A stretch of 11,480 nt of DNA, taken from the NCBI GenBank assembly GCA_003557825.1, contig PWNM01000608.1, forward strand, positions 1 to 11,480. Reading direction: 5' to 3'. Below are positions 1-7,629 of the stretch, in pieces. Position 1 is the stretch's first letter, and each line of letters begins with the position of its first letter. A program made the position numbers and the translations under genes. Source of the stretch: Candidatus Hydrogenedentota bacterium. Lineage in GTDB: Bacteria; Hydrogenedentota; Hydrogenedentia; Hydrogenedentales; SLHB01. The notes beneath the pieces were generated by a model. The model was not told the origin of the DNA and ran no database searches. It saw only the letters and a program-made list of their open reading frames with translations.

Positions 1-27
1 ATCGCCGTGAGTATGGGTTCACAATAG
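1..27 (+). CDS. Possible 3' end of an upstream gene
   Basis: Reading from base 1, the first frame gives eight codons (IAVSMGSQ) and then TAG at 25-27, two bases before the hairpin at 30-72. A stop codon just before an intrinsic terminator is what the end of a gene looks like. The fragment is too short to identify. A competing frame (from base 3) stays open to TGA at 108-110 and would overlap the start of the next gene as ATGA, but it would have to run through the terminator hairpin. I prefer the short frame, weakly. Confidence 0.25.
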   Translation: MAVSMGSQ

Positions 28-29
28 AC

Positions 30-78
30 GCCGGCGTGGGGGTCTGCGAAATGCGCAGAACCACGGGCCGGCTTTTTT
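30..78 (+). terminator. Strong Rho-independent terminator-like hairpin
   Basis: Three paired blocks form a long stem. GCCGGC (30-35) pairs with 67-72, GTGG (36-39) pairs with CCAC (61-64), and TCTGCG (43-48) pairs with CGCAGA (54-59), around a loop at 49-53. Small internal bulges lie at 40-42/60 and 65-66. Six T follow at 73-78. This is the form of an intrinsic terminator on the + strand. It ends only 17 nt before the Shine-Dalgarno sequence of the next gene, so it either ends an upstream transcript or acts as an attenuator in the leader of the glycosidase gene. Confidence 0.75.
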
Positions 79-106
79 ATGGCAAGGAGCAAACTGGAGT
101 ACCCCA

Positions 107-1873
107 ATGATTGCATCGATGATCGTAGCTGTCTGCGTCGTAGGCGCAGCATCGGCCGAACCCATTCCTGTCCCCCTTGATTCGGCTTTGTCAGAATGGG
201 GACGCCATCCGGAAGGTCAACGCGCAACGGTCGACGAGATCGACGGCGAGCCGGTGTTGCGCATCATGGTTGGCGAAGATGAGCCGATCGATTGGCGGCA
301 AGTCTACCTGCCCCTGGACATGGAACCGGGAGACCGTTTCATTGCCGAAGCCGATGTCCGTGGCGTCCGGGTTCGCGATGGCGCGGGTATTGCCATGTCG
401 TTGACCTTTCTCAATGCTGAGGGCGAGCGGATCGCTCACACAGACGAGTATCTGCGGACCGGCGGCGAGGGGGAAGCTCCGCTTATCGCCCGGGCCGAGG
501 CGCCGCAAGACGCAGTGGAAGCCCGATTGGTGTTGTTGCTAAACGGACGCGGCGAAGGGCAGTTCCGAAACATCCAGCTGCAACGAGTTCCCGCCGAAAC
601 GCTTCCGCCTTTTGACGGCTCCGTTATGCTGATCGTAACCGACGAGGTAACCGTGCCGGCGCTGGTCGGTTTTGGCGCGGAGGACGATGCCTGGATCTAC
701 AACGAGGAGAACCGAGCACGGGGGGCTGATGAAACCGGTTTCGCCCTGCGCGAGGAACGCATCGAATGGATGCAGCCGGATTACATCCGCATGTTCTTCT
801 GGTACAACGACTGGAACCCCAGCGTAGACGGCGAGACCTTCACCTGGGACACCGACAACATGCAGAGTAAATACCGCGCCCTCGACCTATACCAACGCAT
901 GGGCGCCCGAGTCAATGTGACCGGTGTCGAATGGGCGGTGGAGAACGTGTGGACCGATCTGGAGGCCCAAGCGCGCTCCATCGGGGCGTTGCTCGAACAC
1001 CTGATCGTGGACATGGGATACACCTGCGTGCAGGAATGGACCTTGACCAACGAACCCAACCTGTCCTTTGCCCGTACACAGACCTTTGACACCTATGTGG
1101 AACTTCATCGGCTTGTTGCGAACGAGATCGAGGCCCGCGGTCTGGATGTGCAGATCGTTGGAAGCGACGACGGAGATGGCTTCCCCTGGTTCAAACAATG
1201 CGTGATGGACGACGACTATTTCGAATTGGTCGATCTGTTCGCGTCCCACTTCTATTTCAGCGAACATCGGTTGCCCTTTGTAAAGGACATATTTCGGGAT
1301 CGGATCGACCTGCTCGAATCGCGAACGCCGGTAAAGCCGTTCATCATCGCGGAGTTTGGTCTGGCCGACGACCGCATGACGCCGCCGTTGTTGAATCCTT
1401 ACATGGAAGATTACGAGAACGCCCTGTGGAATCACGCTACCTATATCGACTCGTTAAACGCGGGCGTGGCGGGTATCGTCATATGGTGCATCCACGAAAT
1501 GTACTATCCCGGCGCGGAGATCCCGATGAACTTTGGCCTGTGGAACTTCGCCGACCGCGACTGGGCGGTTCGGCCGGTCTACCATTCGGTGGCGGCCTTT
1601 ACCCGGAATACGCAACGGGGCGATACAGCCTATAAGGTGGAATCGTCGCGGCCCGATGCGGTCCGCGCGGCACGGGTCGAGAACACCCTCTTCTGGGCCA
1701 ACGTGTCTGATCAGGAAGCGACGATATCCCTCGAGGGGTTCGAGGCCGGGCAGGTTCGAATCTTGACCGAAGACACCATCGAAGGCGATCGCGAAACGGG
1801 CATACTGTTGGATGGACTGAACAGCTCCGAGTTTACCATTCCGCCAAAGAGTTTCGGCTATGCCATACGTTGA
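107..1873 (+). CDS. Secreted clan GH-A glycoside hydrolase, paralogue 1
   Basis: An exported glycosidase of 588 aa, expected to cleave glycosidic bonds with retention; the substrate is unknown. Residues 1-17 form a signal peptide with a hydrophobic core and a likely ASA cut site before E18, although the n-region has no Lys or Arg. Residues about 18-165 look like a CBM4/9-type beta-sandwich (conserved W, Gly-rich GRGEGQFRN end). A (beta/alpha)8 barrel spans about 180-500. It begins GFGAEDDAW and has WTLTNEPN with acid/base E316 at strand 4, IIAEFG with nucleophile E416 at strand 7, and IVIWCIHEM with W460 at strand 8. A small beta domain follows (about 505-588). These are clan GH-A hallmarks (GH5/GH39-like); I cannot name the exact family. 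The start is supported by GGAG at 96-99, 7 nt before ATG. A close paralogue lies next door. Sure of the clan, not of the substrate. Confidence 0.88.
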   Translation: MIASMIVAVCVVGAASAEPIPVPLDSALSEWGRHPEGQRATVDEIDGEPVLRIMVGEDEPIDWRQVYLPLDMEPGDRFIAEADVRGVRVRDGAGIAMSLTFLNAEGERIAHTDEYLRTGGEGEAPLIARAEAPQDAVEARLVLLLNGRGEGQFRNIQLQRVPAETLPPFDGSVMLIVTDEVTVPALVGFGAEDDAWIYNEENRARGADETGFALREERIEWMQPDYIRMFFWYNDWNPSVDGETFTWDTDNMQSKYRALDLYQRMGARVNVTGVEWAVENVWTDLEAQARSIGALLEHLIVDMGYTCVQEWTLTNEPNLSFARTQTFDTYVELHRLVANEIEARGLDVQIVGSDDGDGFPWFKQCVMDDDYFELVDLFASHFYFSEHRLPFVKDIFRDRIDLLESRTPVKPFIIAEFGLADDRMTPPLLNPYMEDYENALWNHATYIDSLNAGVAGIVIWCIHEMYYPGAEIPMNFGLWNFADRDWAVRPVYHSVAAFTRNTQRGDTAYKVESSRPDAVRAARVENTLFWANVSDQEATISLEGFEAGQVRILTEDTIEGDRETGILLDGLNSSEFTIPPKSFGYAIR

Positions 1874-1950
1874 CGCCATTGGGATATGCGCATACGGCCG
1901 GACCGTTCGGCGCTGTACGCCGCTATTCGCACCGTTTGCCATCATAGAAA

Positions 1951-1956
1951 GGGAGG
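1951..1956 (+). promoter_or_regulatory. Shine-Dalgarno deciding start of second glycosidase
   Basis: GGGAGG lies 10 nt before the ATG at 1967. The frame is open further upstream to an ATG at 1886, but that start has no comparable site and would put 27 polar, basic residues in front of the signal peptide. The 1967 start also gives exactly the same length, 588 aa, as the neighbouring paralogue. Confidence 0.8.
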
Positions 1957-1966
1957 CATATACAAG

Positions 1967-3733
1967 ATGACATCGACATTTGTTGCATTTTGTTTCATGT
2001 CGGCGATTTCCGCAACACTGACGCCGATTCCAATCGACGCCGAATTGAACGCATGGAACCGGTACCCGGAGGGACAAACCGTCGAAGTGGTGGAAGTCGA
2101 TGGCGTGCCGGAGATCCGCATTGCGTCCGCAGAACCCGAACCGGTCGCCTATCGCCAGGTCATCCACTTTCTCGAAGCTGCTCCCGGCGATCATCTGCAT
2201 GCCTCGGTCGAGGCCAAGGCCATCGACATTCGCGAGGGGATGGGCGTGTTTATGTCCATTTCGTTTATGGACTCGGAGGACCAGCGCATTGATCACGCGG
2301 ACGACTACCTCCAAACCGGCGGCCGTGCAGTGTGGACGCCATTGCACGTTCGCGGTGAGGCGCCCGAAGGAACCGCCGAGGCCCGACTTCTGCTGGTCAT
2401 TCATGGATACGGCGAAGGGCGGTTCCGCAATGCGGCCTCGGGACGTGTCGCAGCAGAAGAGCCTGCTCCCATCGACGAACTGGTCGTACTTACTGCCACG
2501 GATGAAATCACAGTTCCCTCACTGATTGGTTTCGGGGCAGAGGATGACGGTTGGTTCTACAACGACGAGAACCGCCGGCGTGGCGCAGACGATGAGGCCA
2601 TTGCCATCCGCGAAGGCCGTATTGAATGGATGCAACCCGACTACGTCCGCATGTTTTTCTGGTACAACGACTGGAACCCAACCGTGGACGGCGAGACGTT
2701 TACCTGGGATTCTGAAAACATGCAAAGCAAGTACCGGACCCTCGATTTGTACCAGCGCGTCGGAGCGCAGGTAAACGTAACGGGCGTTGAATGGGATGTG
2801 GACAACGTTTGGACCGATCTCGAGGCCCAGGCCCGTTCCATCGGAGCATTGCTTGAGCACCTTATTGTGGAGAAGGGGTATAGCTGCGTACAGCAGTGGA
2901 CGCTCACGAACGAACCCAATATCGCTTTCCACGAACCTTTTGAAACGTATGTGGAGATGCACCGATTGGTGGCGAGGGAGATCGAGACCCGGGGACTTGA
3001 CGTCCAGATCGTGGGCAGTGACGACACCAGCGGCCTTAGTTGGTTTCGGCAATGCGTAGAAGATGATGACTACTTTGAGTTGACGGATGTCTTCGCCTCC
3101 CATTTCTACTTCGAAGAACATCGCATGCCCTTTGTGCGAGACATTTTCCGCGATCGAATCGATCTGCTTGAATCCCGAACCCCCGTTAAGCCTTTTGTTG
3201 TCGCCGAATTCGGGCTGGTGGATGACCGCATCGGCCACCCTGTAGCAAATCCCTATATGGAGGATTATGCAAACGCCCTATGGAATCACGCCACCTATAT
3301 TGACGCCCTGAATTCGGGCGTGGCCGGCATCGCGATTTGGTGCATTCACGAGATGTACTACCCTGGTATGCAAACCCCGATGCAATTCGGCCTGTGGAAC
3401 TTCGGCGACCGCGACTGGACCGTTCGTCCGGTATACCATTCGGTAGCCGCTTTTACCCGCAACACGCAGCATGGCGACACGGCCTATAAAGTCACTTCGT
3501 CCCATGACCATGCAGTCCGGGCTGCCCGGGTTGAGGATACCGTATTTTGGGCCAATGTAAGCGACGAGTCGGTCGATGTCGTTATCGACGGATTCGAGGC
3601 TGCCCAAGTGTGCATCATGACAGAGGACACCCTTGAAGGCGATCGCGAAACGGGCGTACTGTTGGATGCCCTGAACGGCTCCGAGTTTACCGTTCCGCCG
3701 AAGAGCTTCGGCTATGCCACGGCGGCACCATAG
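1967..3733 (+). CDS. Secreted clan GH-A glycoside hydrolase, paralogue 2
   Basis: Second copy of the exported GH-A glycosidase, also 588 aa with the same order: signal peptide (1-16, likely cut after ISA), CBM-like beta-sandwich (about 17-165), barrel (about 180-500) and C-terminal beta domain. Catalytic residues are kept: E316 in WTLTNEPN and E414 in VVAEFG. Long stretches of the barrel match the first copy almost residue for residue, for example strand 1 with FFWYNDWNP and the IWCIHEMYYPG loop. The N-terminal domain and the loop after NEPN differ more; that loop is 2 residues shorter here, offset by 2 extra residues at the C-terminus. The 93-nt gap and shared strand fit one transcript with the first gene. 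The pair is an old tandem duplication that has stayed functional by these criteria. Different substrate preference or side-chain tolerance is possible but unproven. Confidence 0.88.
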   Translation: MTSTFVAFCFMSAISATLTPIPIDAELNAWNRYPEGQTVEVVEVDGVPEIRIASAEPEPVAYRQVIHFLEAAPGDHLHASVEAKAIDIREGMGVFMSISFMDSEDQRIDHADDYLQTGGRAVWTPLHVRGEAPEGTAEARLLLVIHGYGEGRFRNAASGRVAAEEPAPIDELVVLTATDEITVPSLIGFGAEDDGWFYNDENRRRGADDEAIAIREGRIEWMQPDYVRMFFWYNDWNPTVDGETFTWDSENMQSKYRTLDLYQRVGAQVNVTGVEWDVDNVWTDLEAQARSIGALLEHLIVEKGYSCVQQWTLTNEPNIAFHEPFETYVEMHRLVAREIETRGLDVQIVGSDDTSGLSWFRQCVEDDDYFELTDVFASHFYFEEHRMPFVRDIFRDRIDLLESRTPVKPFVVAEFGLVDDRIGHPVANPYMEDYANALWNHATYIDALNSGVAGIAIWCIHEMYYPGMQTPMQFGLWNFGDRDWTVRPVYHSVAAFTRNTQHGDTAYKVTSSHDHAVRAARVEDTVFWANVSDESVDVVIDGFEAAQVCIMTEDTLEGDRETGVLLDALNGSEFTVPPKSFGYATAAP

Positions 3734-3846
3734 GGGCACAGGAAATATAGATGCAACCATCGGTTTGCGAACGACGCACTGGCCTTCGTACAGTATACGG
3801 CGATGGGTGTGCGGCGTGACGATGTAGATCCGAGGGAGGACGAGCG

Positions 3847-4998
3847 ATGGCATTTCGCATGGTTTTCGGACTGATGGTACTGGGACTGGCGGCGAATGGT
3901 CTGTGCCGGGCCGAACCGCCGCCGACGGACGAGCACGTCTGGTTCGGGCCAAAAGCCTTTGTCGAAGGTCGAACGGTCCGGGATGACTTTATCCCCATGC
4001 TGACGAATCAGGACCATTGGTCTGAGATTGCCTCCCGTGTCGATGTGTTCAAGGGTTACATCATGATCCTGCCGGACATCCCCGTCCCGGGAAAGGACGC
4101 GCCCGAAATCAGCGACGATGAGATGCAGCAGTTGATCGCGGTGTTGGATGATCTCGGTCTCAAGACCGCTTTCGAGGTGGGCGGAGCCCGATCGCACGAA
4201 CCCGGCGCGGGCAAACAAGCGGCGCAGAACGAATTCACCCATCTTCGGCGCTGGCTCGACTTGGGCGGTCGCATCGATTTCCTTACCACCGATCATTCGA
4301 TAGCAAAAGGGCTGGAGGCTTGGCTCGAAACGGTGGATCACGACTTTAGCGGCGAGATGACCTATACCGACGATCCAGAAGTGCGCGAGCTGATGCAGGC
4401 GTTGTGCCAGGAGACGGCCGCCTATTTTGAGGAAATGGCAACGCTTATCCCCGGCGTTCGGTTTGGCGTCATCGATTCATTGGGCTTTTTCACCGTTGCC
4501 GGCCCCGAGGGTCAGACCTACCGCGCAACGCGGCCCGAAATTCCTGAGTTGCCTTTTGACGCCATCTTCGCCTATTTGATCGACGCCATGGCGGAGCGCA
4601 ATCTGGAGTTGGATCATTTCCACACGGATTACGGCTACGAGGGGGTCCGGTCGGATGGCCGACGGGCGGGCTTACACTTGGACTATGGGCGGATCATCGG
4701 CGTCGAGACCACCGTCCGTTCCCACGGCATCAGGACAGGCAACATTATAAACGCGTTTCACGATCGGACGGTCGACGACCCAGCGCCAAACGTGGCGAAT
4801 CGCGAAGCCTTCGAGCGAACCCTCGAATTCTTCGCGGGATATATGGCCACGGGCCTGGCGCCCGATCACATCGTTTTACAGACGTGGCAACCCTATCCCG
4901 ATCGAACGGGCCCCGAAGATGCGCCGTACACGGTCATGAATCTGCATCGGACGCTATTGCGGCACGAGGCGTTCCCGGAATTGCCTCCCGGACGATAG
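3847..4998 (+). CDS. Secreted protein of unknown function, barrel-like
   Basis: A 383-aa exported protein I do not recognise. The start is well set: GGGAGGA at 3834-3840 lies 6 nt before ATG. Residues 1-22 form a signal peptide (R4, then a hydrophobic core, likely cut after CRA before E23). C20 does not fit a lipobox. The mature part alternates predicted strands and helices: strands near 68-75 (FKGYIMIL), 105-113, 143-149, 204-211, 255-263, 286-292 and 341-348 (IVLQTWQPY), with acidic or aromatic residues at their C-terminal ends (E110, D149, D210, D261, E265, W347). This is what a (beta/alpha)8 carbohydrate-active enzyme looks like, but no family motif such as NEP is present. It follows two secreted glycosidases by 113 nt on the same strand, so a role on the same polysaccharide is likely. 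Function is unknown; hydrolase or lyase are both open. Confidence 0.8.
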   Translation: MAFRMVFGLMVLGLAANGLCRAEPPPTDEHVWFGPKAFVEGRTVRDDFIPMLTNQDHWSEIASRVDVFKGYIMILPDIPVPGKDAPEISDDEMQQLIAVLDDLGLKTAFEVGGARSHEPGAGKQAAQNEFTHLRRWLDLGGRIDFLTTDHSIAKGLEAWLETVDHDFSGEMTYTDDPEVRELMQALCQETAAYFEEMATLIPGVRFGVIDSLGFFTVAGPEGQTYRATRPEIPELPFDAIFAYLIDAMAERNLELDHFHTDYGYEGVRSDGRRAGLHLDYGRIIGVETTVRSHGIRTGNIINAFHDRTVDDPAPNVANREAFERTLEFFAGYMATGLAPDHIVLQTWQPYPDRTGPEDAPYTVMNLHRTLLRHEAFPELPPGR

Positions 4999-4999
4999 G

Positions 5000-6046
5000 T
5001 TATTCGACGCCGAAATCGATCATGGCTTTCACGACGCCGTCTTCGTACCCCGCGACAAGGTCAAAAGCCGTCTTGGTCCGATCGAAGGGGTACCGATGGG
5101 TCACCATAAAGTCTACGTCAATGGCCTTGGTGGCGATAAGATCCAGGGCTTCCTGTACGCAATCGACCTGGCGGCGAACATTCTGAATTGCAATCTCCTT
5201 CCGCCGGAGCTTGTCGATGCTAAAGGAGATTCGATCCACTTCTGGGATGCCCACAATCATGAGTTTGCCGCCGGGCTTGAGCATTTCGACAGCCTGATCG
5301 AGGGCTTCTTGTTGGCCGCAACAATCGAACACGACATCGAGGTTATAGGGTTCGCGCTCTTCGATAGCCGCGACAACATCCTCTGTGTCAGGATTACCAC
5401 CCCAATCGGCTCCGGCTTGGCGGGCGATATCGAGTCGGGCATCGATGCGATCGGTCACATAGATTCGGGAAGCTCCCTTTGCTCGGGCAGGAAGCATGAC
5501 GCTCAAGCCAATTGGGCCCATCCCCAGAATCCCGACCTTGGCGCCGTCCATAGGGATGGACTGCTGTACGGCGTACACGCCGATGGCCAACGGTTCCGAT
5601 AGGGCGGCCTGGTCGAGGGTCATCGAGTCCGGGATGGGGAAACAGCATTCTTCAGGCATGACCAGAAACTCGGAGAGACAGCCCTCGGCCTGGCCGGGAC
5701 AGCCGAGAAAACGAAGGTTTCGGCACGTATGATGGCGCCCGACTTTGCACTGGTCACATTCCCAACATGAGATAGCCGGCTCGATGGCAATGCGGTCGCC
5801 GGGTTTTACCCGCGTTACCTCGGGGCCTGTCTCGACAACGACTCCCGCCCCCTCATGACCGACGCGATAGGGATATTGCACGACCTGGCTGCCGATCCGG
5901 CCGGTGGTATAGTAATGAATGTCGGATCCGCATACGCCCACGGTCCCCATCCGAATTCGGACGTCCTTGGGATGTTCGATCTGGGGATCGGACAAATCAA
6001 TGGTGTCCATCTCACGTAAGTCGGTTAATGCCACTGCTTTCATCAT
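5000..6046 (-). CDS. Zinc-dependent polyol/alcohol dehydrogenase (MDR family)
   Basis: A cytoplasmic medium-chain dehydrogenase of 348 aa, the usual length, closest in motif style to sorbitol/xylitol (L-iditol) 2-dehydrogenases that oxidise a polyol to a ketose. Catalytic zinc ligands are C39 (CGSDIHYYTTGRIG), H64-E65 (GHEGAG) and E151 (SEPLA). The structural zinc set C94, C97, C100, C108 is complete. The Rossmann motif GILGMGPIG is at 172-180, and D199 at the end of the second strand indicates NAD rather than NADP. The frame is open upstream to 6292, but that extension overlaps the previous gene. AGGA lies 9 nt before ATG at 6046, where family homology begins. A second ATG follows at once (6043). 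It is the last gene of the minus-strand set. Exact substrate not determinable. Confidence 0.9.
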   Translation of the reverse strand: MMKAVALTDLREMDTIDLSDPQIEHPKDVRIRMGTVGVCGSDIHYYTTGRIGSQVVQYPYRVGHEGAGVVVETGPEVTRVKPGDRIAIEPAISCWECDQCKVGRHHTCRNLRFLGCPGQAEGCLSEFLVMPEECCFPIPDSMTLDQAALSEPLAIGVYAVQQSIPMDGAKVGILGMGPIGLSVMLPARAKGASRIYVTDRIDARLDIARQAGADWGGNPDTEDVVAAIEEREPYNLDVVFDCCGQQEALDQAVEMLKPGGKLMIVGIPEVDRISFSIDKLRRKEIAIQNVRRQVDCVQEALDLIATKAIDVDFMVTHRYPFDRTKTAFDLVAGYEDGVVKAMIDFGVE

Positions 6047-6087
6047 TTGTTGCTTCCTGTTCGTTGGTTTAAACCATATCGCGTGGG

Positions 6088-6552
6088 CTAGCGTAATTCC
6101 TTGTCCATGCGACGGGCCATCCATGCATGGGCTCGGTGCATCCAGCCGGCTTCCGGGAAAAACATAAAGGGACAATAGCCCGGCACGACCGTAAGGCTCT
6201 GTTCGTCGCAATAACGTATTGTATCCTCGGGGATGCGAGACGGCCCAAGGATACCGTAGATCCACACCCGTTTCACGTCGGCTGCGGCGCAATCGGCAAG
6301 CACCGTCTTTATCGCATCGCCCGTGGTCATGATCAGAACGCCCTCGACCGGGGGATCAATTTCCTGCACGCGCGCAAAGCAGGGCCGGTCCTCGATGTCC
6401 CTCGCAGCGGGATTCACGGGTACGGCATCGTATTCACGTTTCAGAAACTCACGGAACAGCATACGGCTAAACGAGCGGCTCTTGCGTGATACGCCGACGA
6501 CGGCGATTCGGTGAAGCCGTAGAAATGCCTCCGCATGGGTCCGGGCAGTCAT
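6088..6552 (-). CDS. CoA-binding domain protein (YccU-like)
   Basis: A 154-aa single-domain protein of the CoA_binding_2 type, related to the N-terminal domain of succinyl-CoA synthetase alpha. Visible marks are the nucleotide-binding start IAVVGVSRKSRSFS (16-29), the VNP turn (46-48), GVLIMTT (71-77), KRVWIYG (94-100) and the family-typical C-terminus VVPGYCPFMF (122-131) followed by H139 and H142. Length is normal for stand-alone members. AGGAG lies 8 nt before the ATG. The biological role of this family is poorly known; binding of CoA or another nucleotide is expected from the fold. It sits between pfkA and the dehydrogenase with gaps of 42 and 41 nt, so it is probably co-transcribed with central sugar metabolism. 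Confidence 0.85.
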   Translation of the reverse strand: MTARTHAEAFLRLHRIAVVGVSRKSRSFSRMLFREFLKREYDAVPVNPAARDIEDRPCFARVQEIDPPVEGVLIMTTGDAIKTVLADCAAADVKRVWIYGILGPSRIPEDTIRYCDEQSLTVVPGYCPFMFFPEAGWMHRAHAWMARRMDKELR

Positions 6553-6594
6553 TGCGCGTTCTCCTTGCTACACGGGCAGTGCTCGTGTGGCATC

Positions 6595-7566
6595 TTAGGT
6601 CGCCAGGACGTGGGCTACCTGAATCAGGGACGGATCGAAAAGGGTTCTGTTGGTCCAGGCTTCTTCTAACGGATGTAACACCACGGACTTGCCATGAATG
6701 CCGACCATCTTGCCGGTCTCGCCCTGCACCAATGCCTCGACAGCGCGTATCCCCAGTCGGCTGGCCAAAATCCGGTCGAAGGCCGTGGGTGTCCCTCCCC
6801 GCTGCAGGTGCCCGATCACAACGACACGAGGGTCCTTGAATTCGGACGTCTCGCTGACCATATGGGCCACATCGATGGCCCGACCGGCATCGTCGCCCTC
6901 GGCCACGACGATAATAGATGATCTCTTTCCCTTGCGGCGATCGTGTTGCAGCTTTTCGACCAGGGCCGGAATGTCCGTGGGGGTCTCGGGAACTAGTATC
7001 TCTTCAGCTCCGCCGGCGATGCCGCTCATCATCGAGAGATAGCCGCTATCGCGTCCCATGACCTCGATGAAAAACAGCCGTTCGTGCGATTCCGCCGTAT
7101 CGCGAATGCGATCGATGGCCTCGACGGCGATATTCAAGGCCGTATCGTAGCCGATGGTGTAATCTGTGCCGCCAATATCGTTGTCAATGGTACCCGGTAG
7201 CCCAATACACCGAATACCATGTTCGGCATCCAGCGCCTGGGCTCCGCGATAGGAACCATCTCCGCCGATAACCACCAACCCTTCGATGCTGTGGGATTTG
7301 AGGTTCGCGGCGGCTTGGGCACGTCCCTCCGTTTCCATAAATGCCTTGCATCGGGCCGTGCGCAAAATGGTACCGCCCCGGTTGATAATGCCGCCGACAT
7401 CGCGCGCGCTCATGGGCCGGATACGGTTCTCGATCAGCCCTTGATAGCCCCGGTCAACGGCATAGACTCCTAAATCATGATAGGTCGCCGCACGAACCAC
7501 CGCCCGGATGGCGGCATTCATGCCCGGCGAGTCTCCACCACTCGTCAGCACCGCAATGCGTTTCAA
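6595..7566 (-). CDS. pfkA: ATP-dependent 6-phosphofructokinase
   Basis: Catalyses fructose 6-phosphate + ATP to fructose 1,6-bisphosphate, the committed step of glycolysis, in the cytoplasm. The length (323 aa) matches bacterial PfkA. The sequence shows the start motif LTSGGDSPGMNAAIR (7-21), the ATP loop GGDGS (101-105) with Gly at position 104, PGTIDND (124-130) carrying the catalytic Asp, MGRDSGYLS (170-178) and GHLQRGGTPTAFDR (252-265). Gly104 together with Gly in PGTIDND marks the ATP type; PPi-dependent enzymes carry Asp and Lys there. Translation starts at TTG (plus-strand caa at 7564-7566). GGAGGA lies 10 nt upstream, and no in-frame ATG with better support exists because the nearby ATG is in another frame. 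It follows the LysM protein by 63 nt. Confidence 0.95.
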   Translation of the reverse strand: MKRIAVLTSGGDSPGMNAAIRAVVRAATYHDLGVYAVDRGYQGLIENRIRPMSARDVGGIINRGGTILRTARCKAFMETEGRAQAAANLKSHSIEGLVVIGGDGSYRGAQALDAEHGIRCIGLPGTIDNDIGGTDYTIGYDTALNIAVEAIDRIRDTAESHERLFFIEVMGRDSGYLSMMSGIAGGAEEILVPETPTDIPALVEKLQHDRRKGKRSSIIVVAEGDDAGRAIDVAHMVSETSEFKDPRVVVIGHLQRGGTPTAFDRILASRLGIRAVEALVQGETGKMVGIHGKSVVLHPLEEAWTNRTLFDPSLIQVAHVLAT

Positions 7567-7629
7567 TGGTCGATGGTCCTCCGTCCGTGTCCCCCGTCAT
7601 CACCGCTGTGTAAATCCAACGGCGCCGTT

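Noticed and set aside
3..110. Open frame from base 3 ending in an ATGA overlap with the first glycosidase
   Set aside because: It would code through a complete terminator hairpin and T-run, and the protein end shows no recognisable features. The shorter frame ending at 27 fits the hairpin position better.
1870..1898. TTGACG at the end of the first glycosidase as a promoter for the second
   Set aside because: The -35 match is good but no acceptable -10 box stands 16-18 nt downstream (TACGGC region).
1886..1966. Upstream ATG giving a 615-aa form of the second glycosidase
   Set aside because: No ribosome site, basic extension before a signal peptide, and the paralogue begins at the position matching 1967.
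1454..2404. Long minus-strand open frame across the junction of the two glycosidases
   Set aside because: Shadow of the paralogues' codon pattern; similar antisense frames appear at the matching places in both copies, and the translated product shows no motif.
3765..3794. TTGCGA / TACAGT as promoter before the 383-aa gene
   Set aside because: Partial matches to both boxes with an 18-nt spacer; too weak to separate from chance in a 113-nt gap.
6047..6292. N-terminal extension of the dehydrogenase frame
   Set aside because: It overlaps the CoA-binding gene, has no family similarity, and a good ribosome site precedes 6046.
7618..7629. Palindrome AACGGCGCCGTT between the LysM gene and pfkA as a terminator
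   Set aside because: As a hairpin it leaves only a four-base-pair stem with a four-base loop, and on the transcribed minus strand no T-run follows. Termination here would also split a tight gene set.
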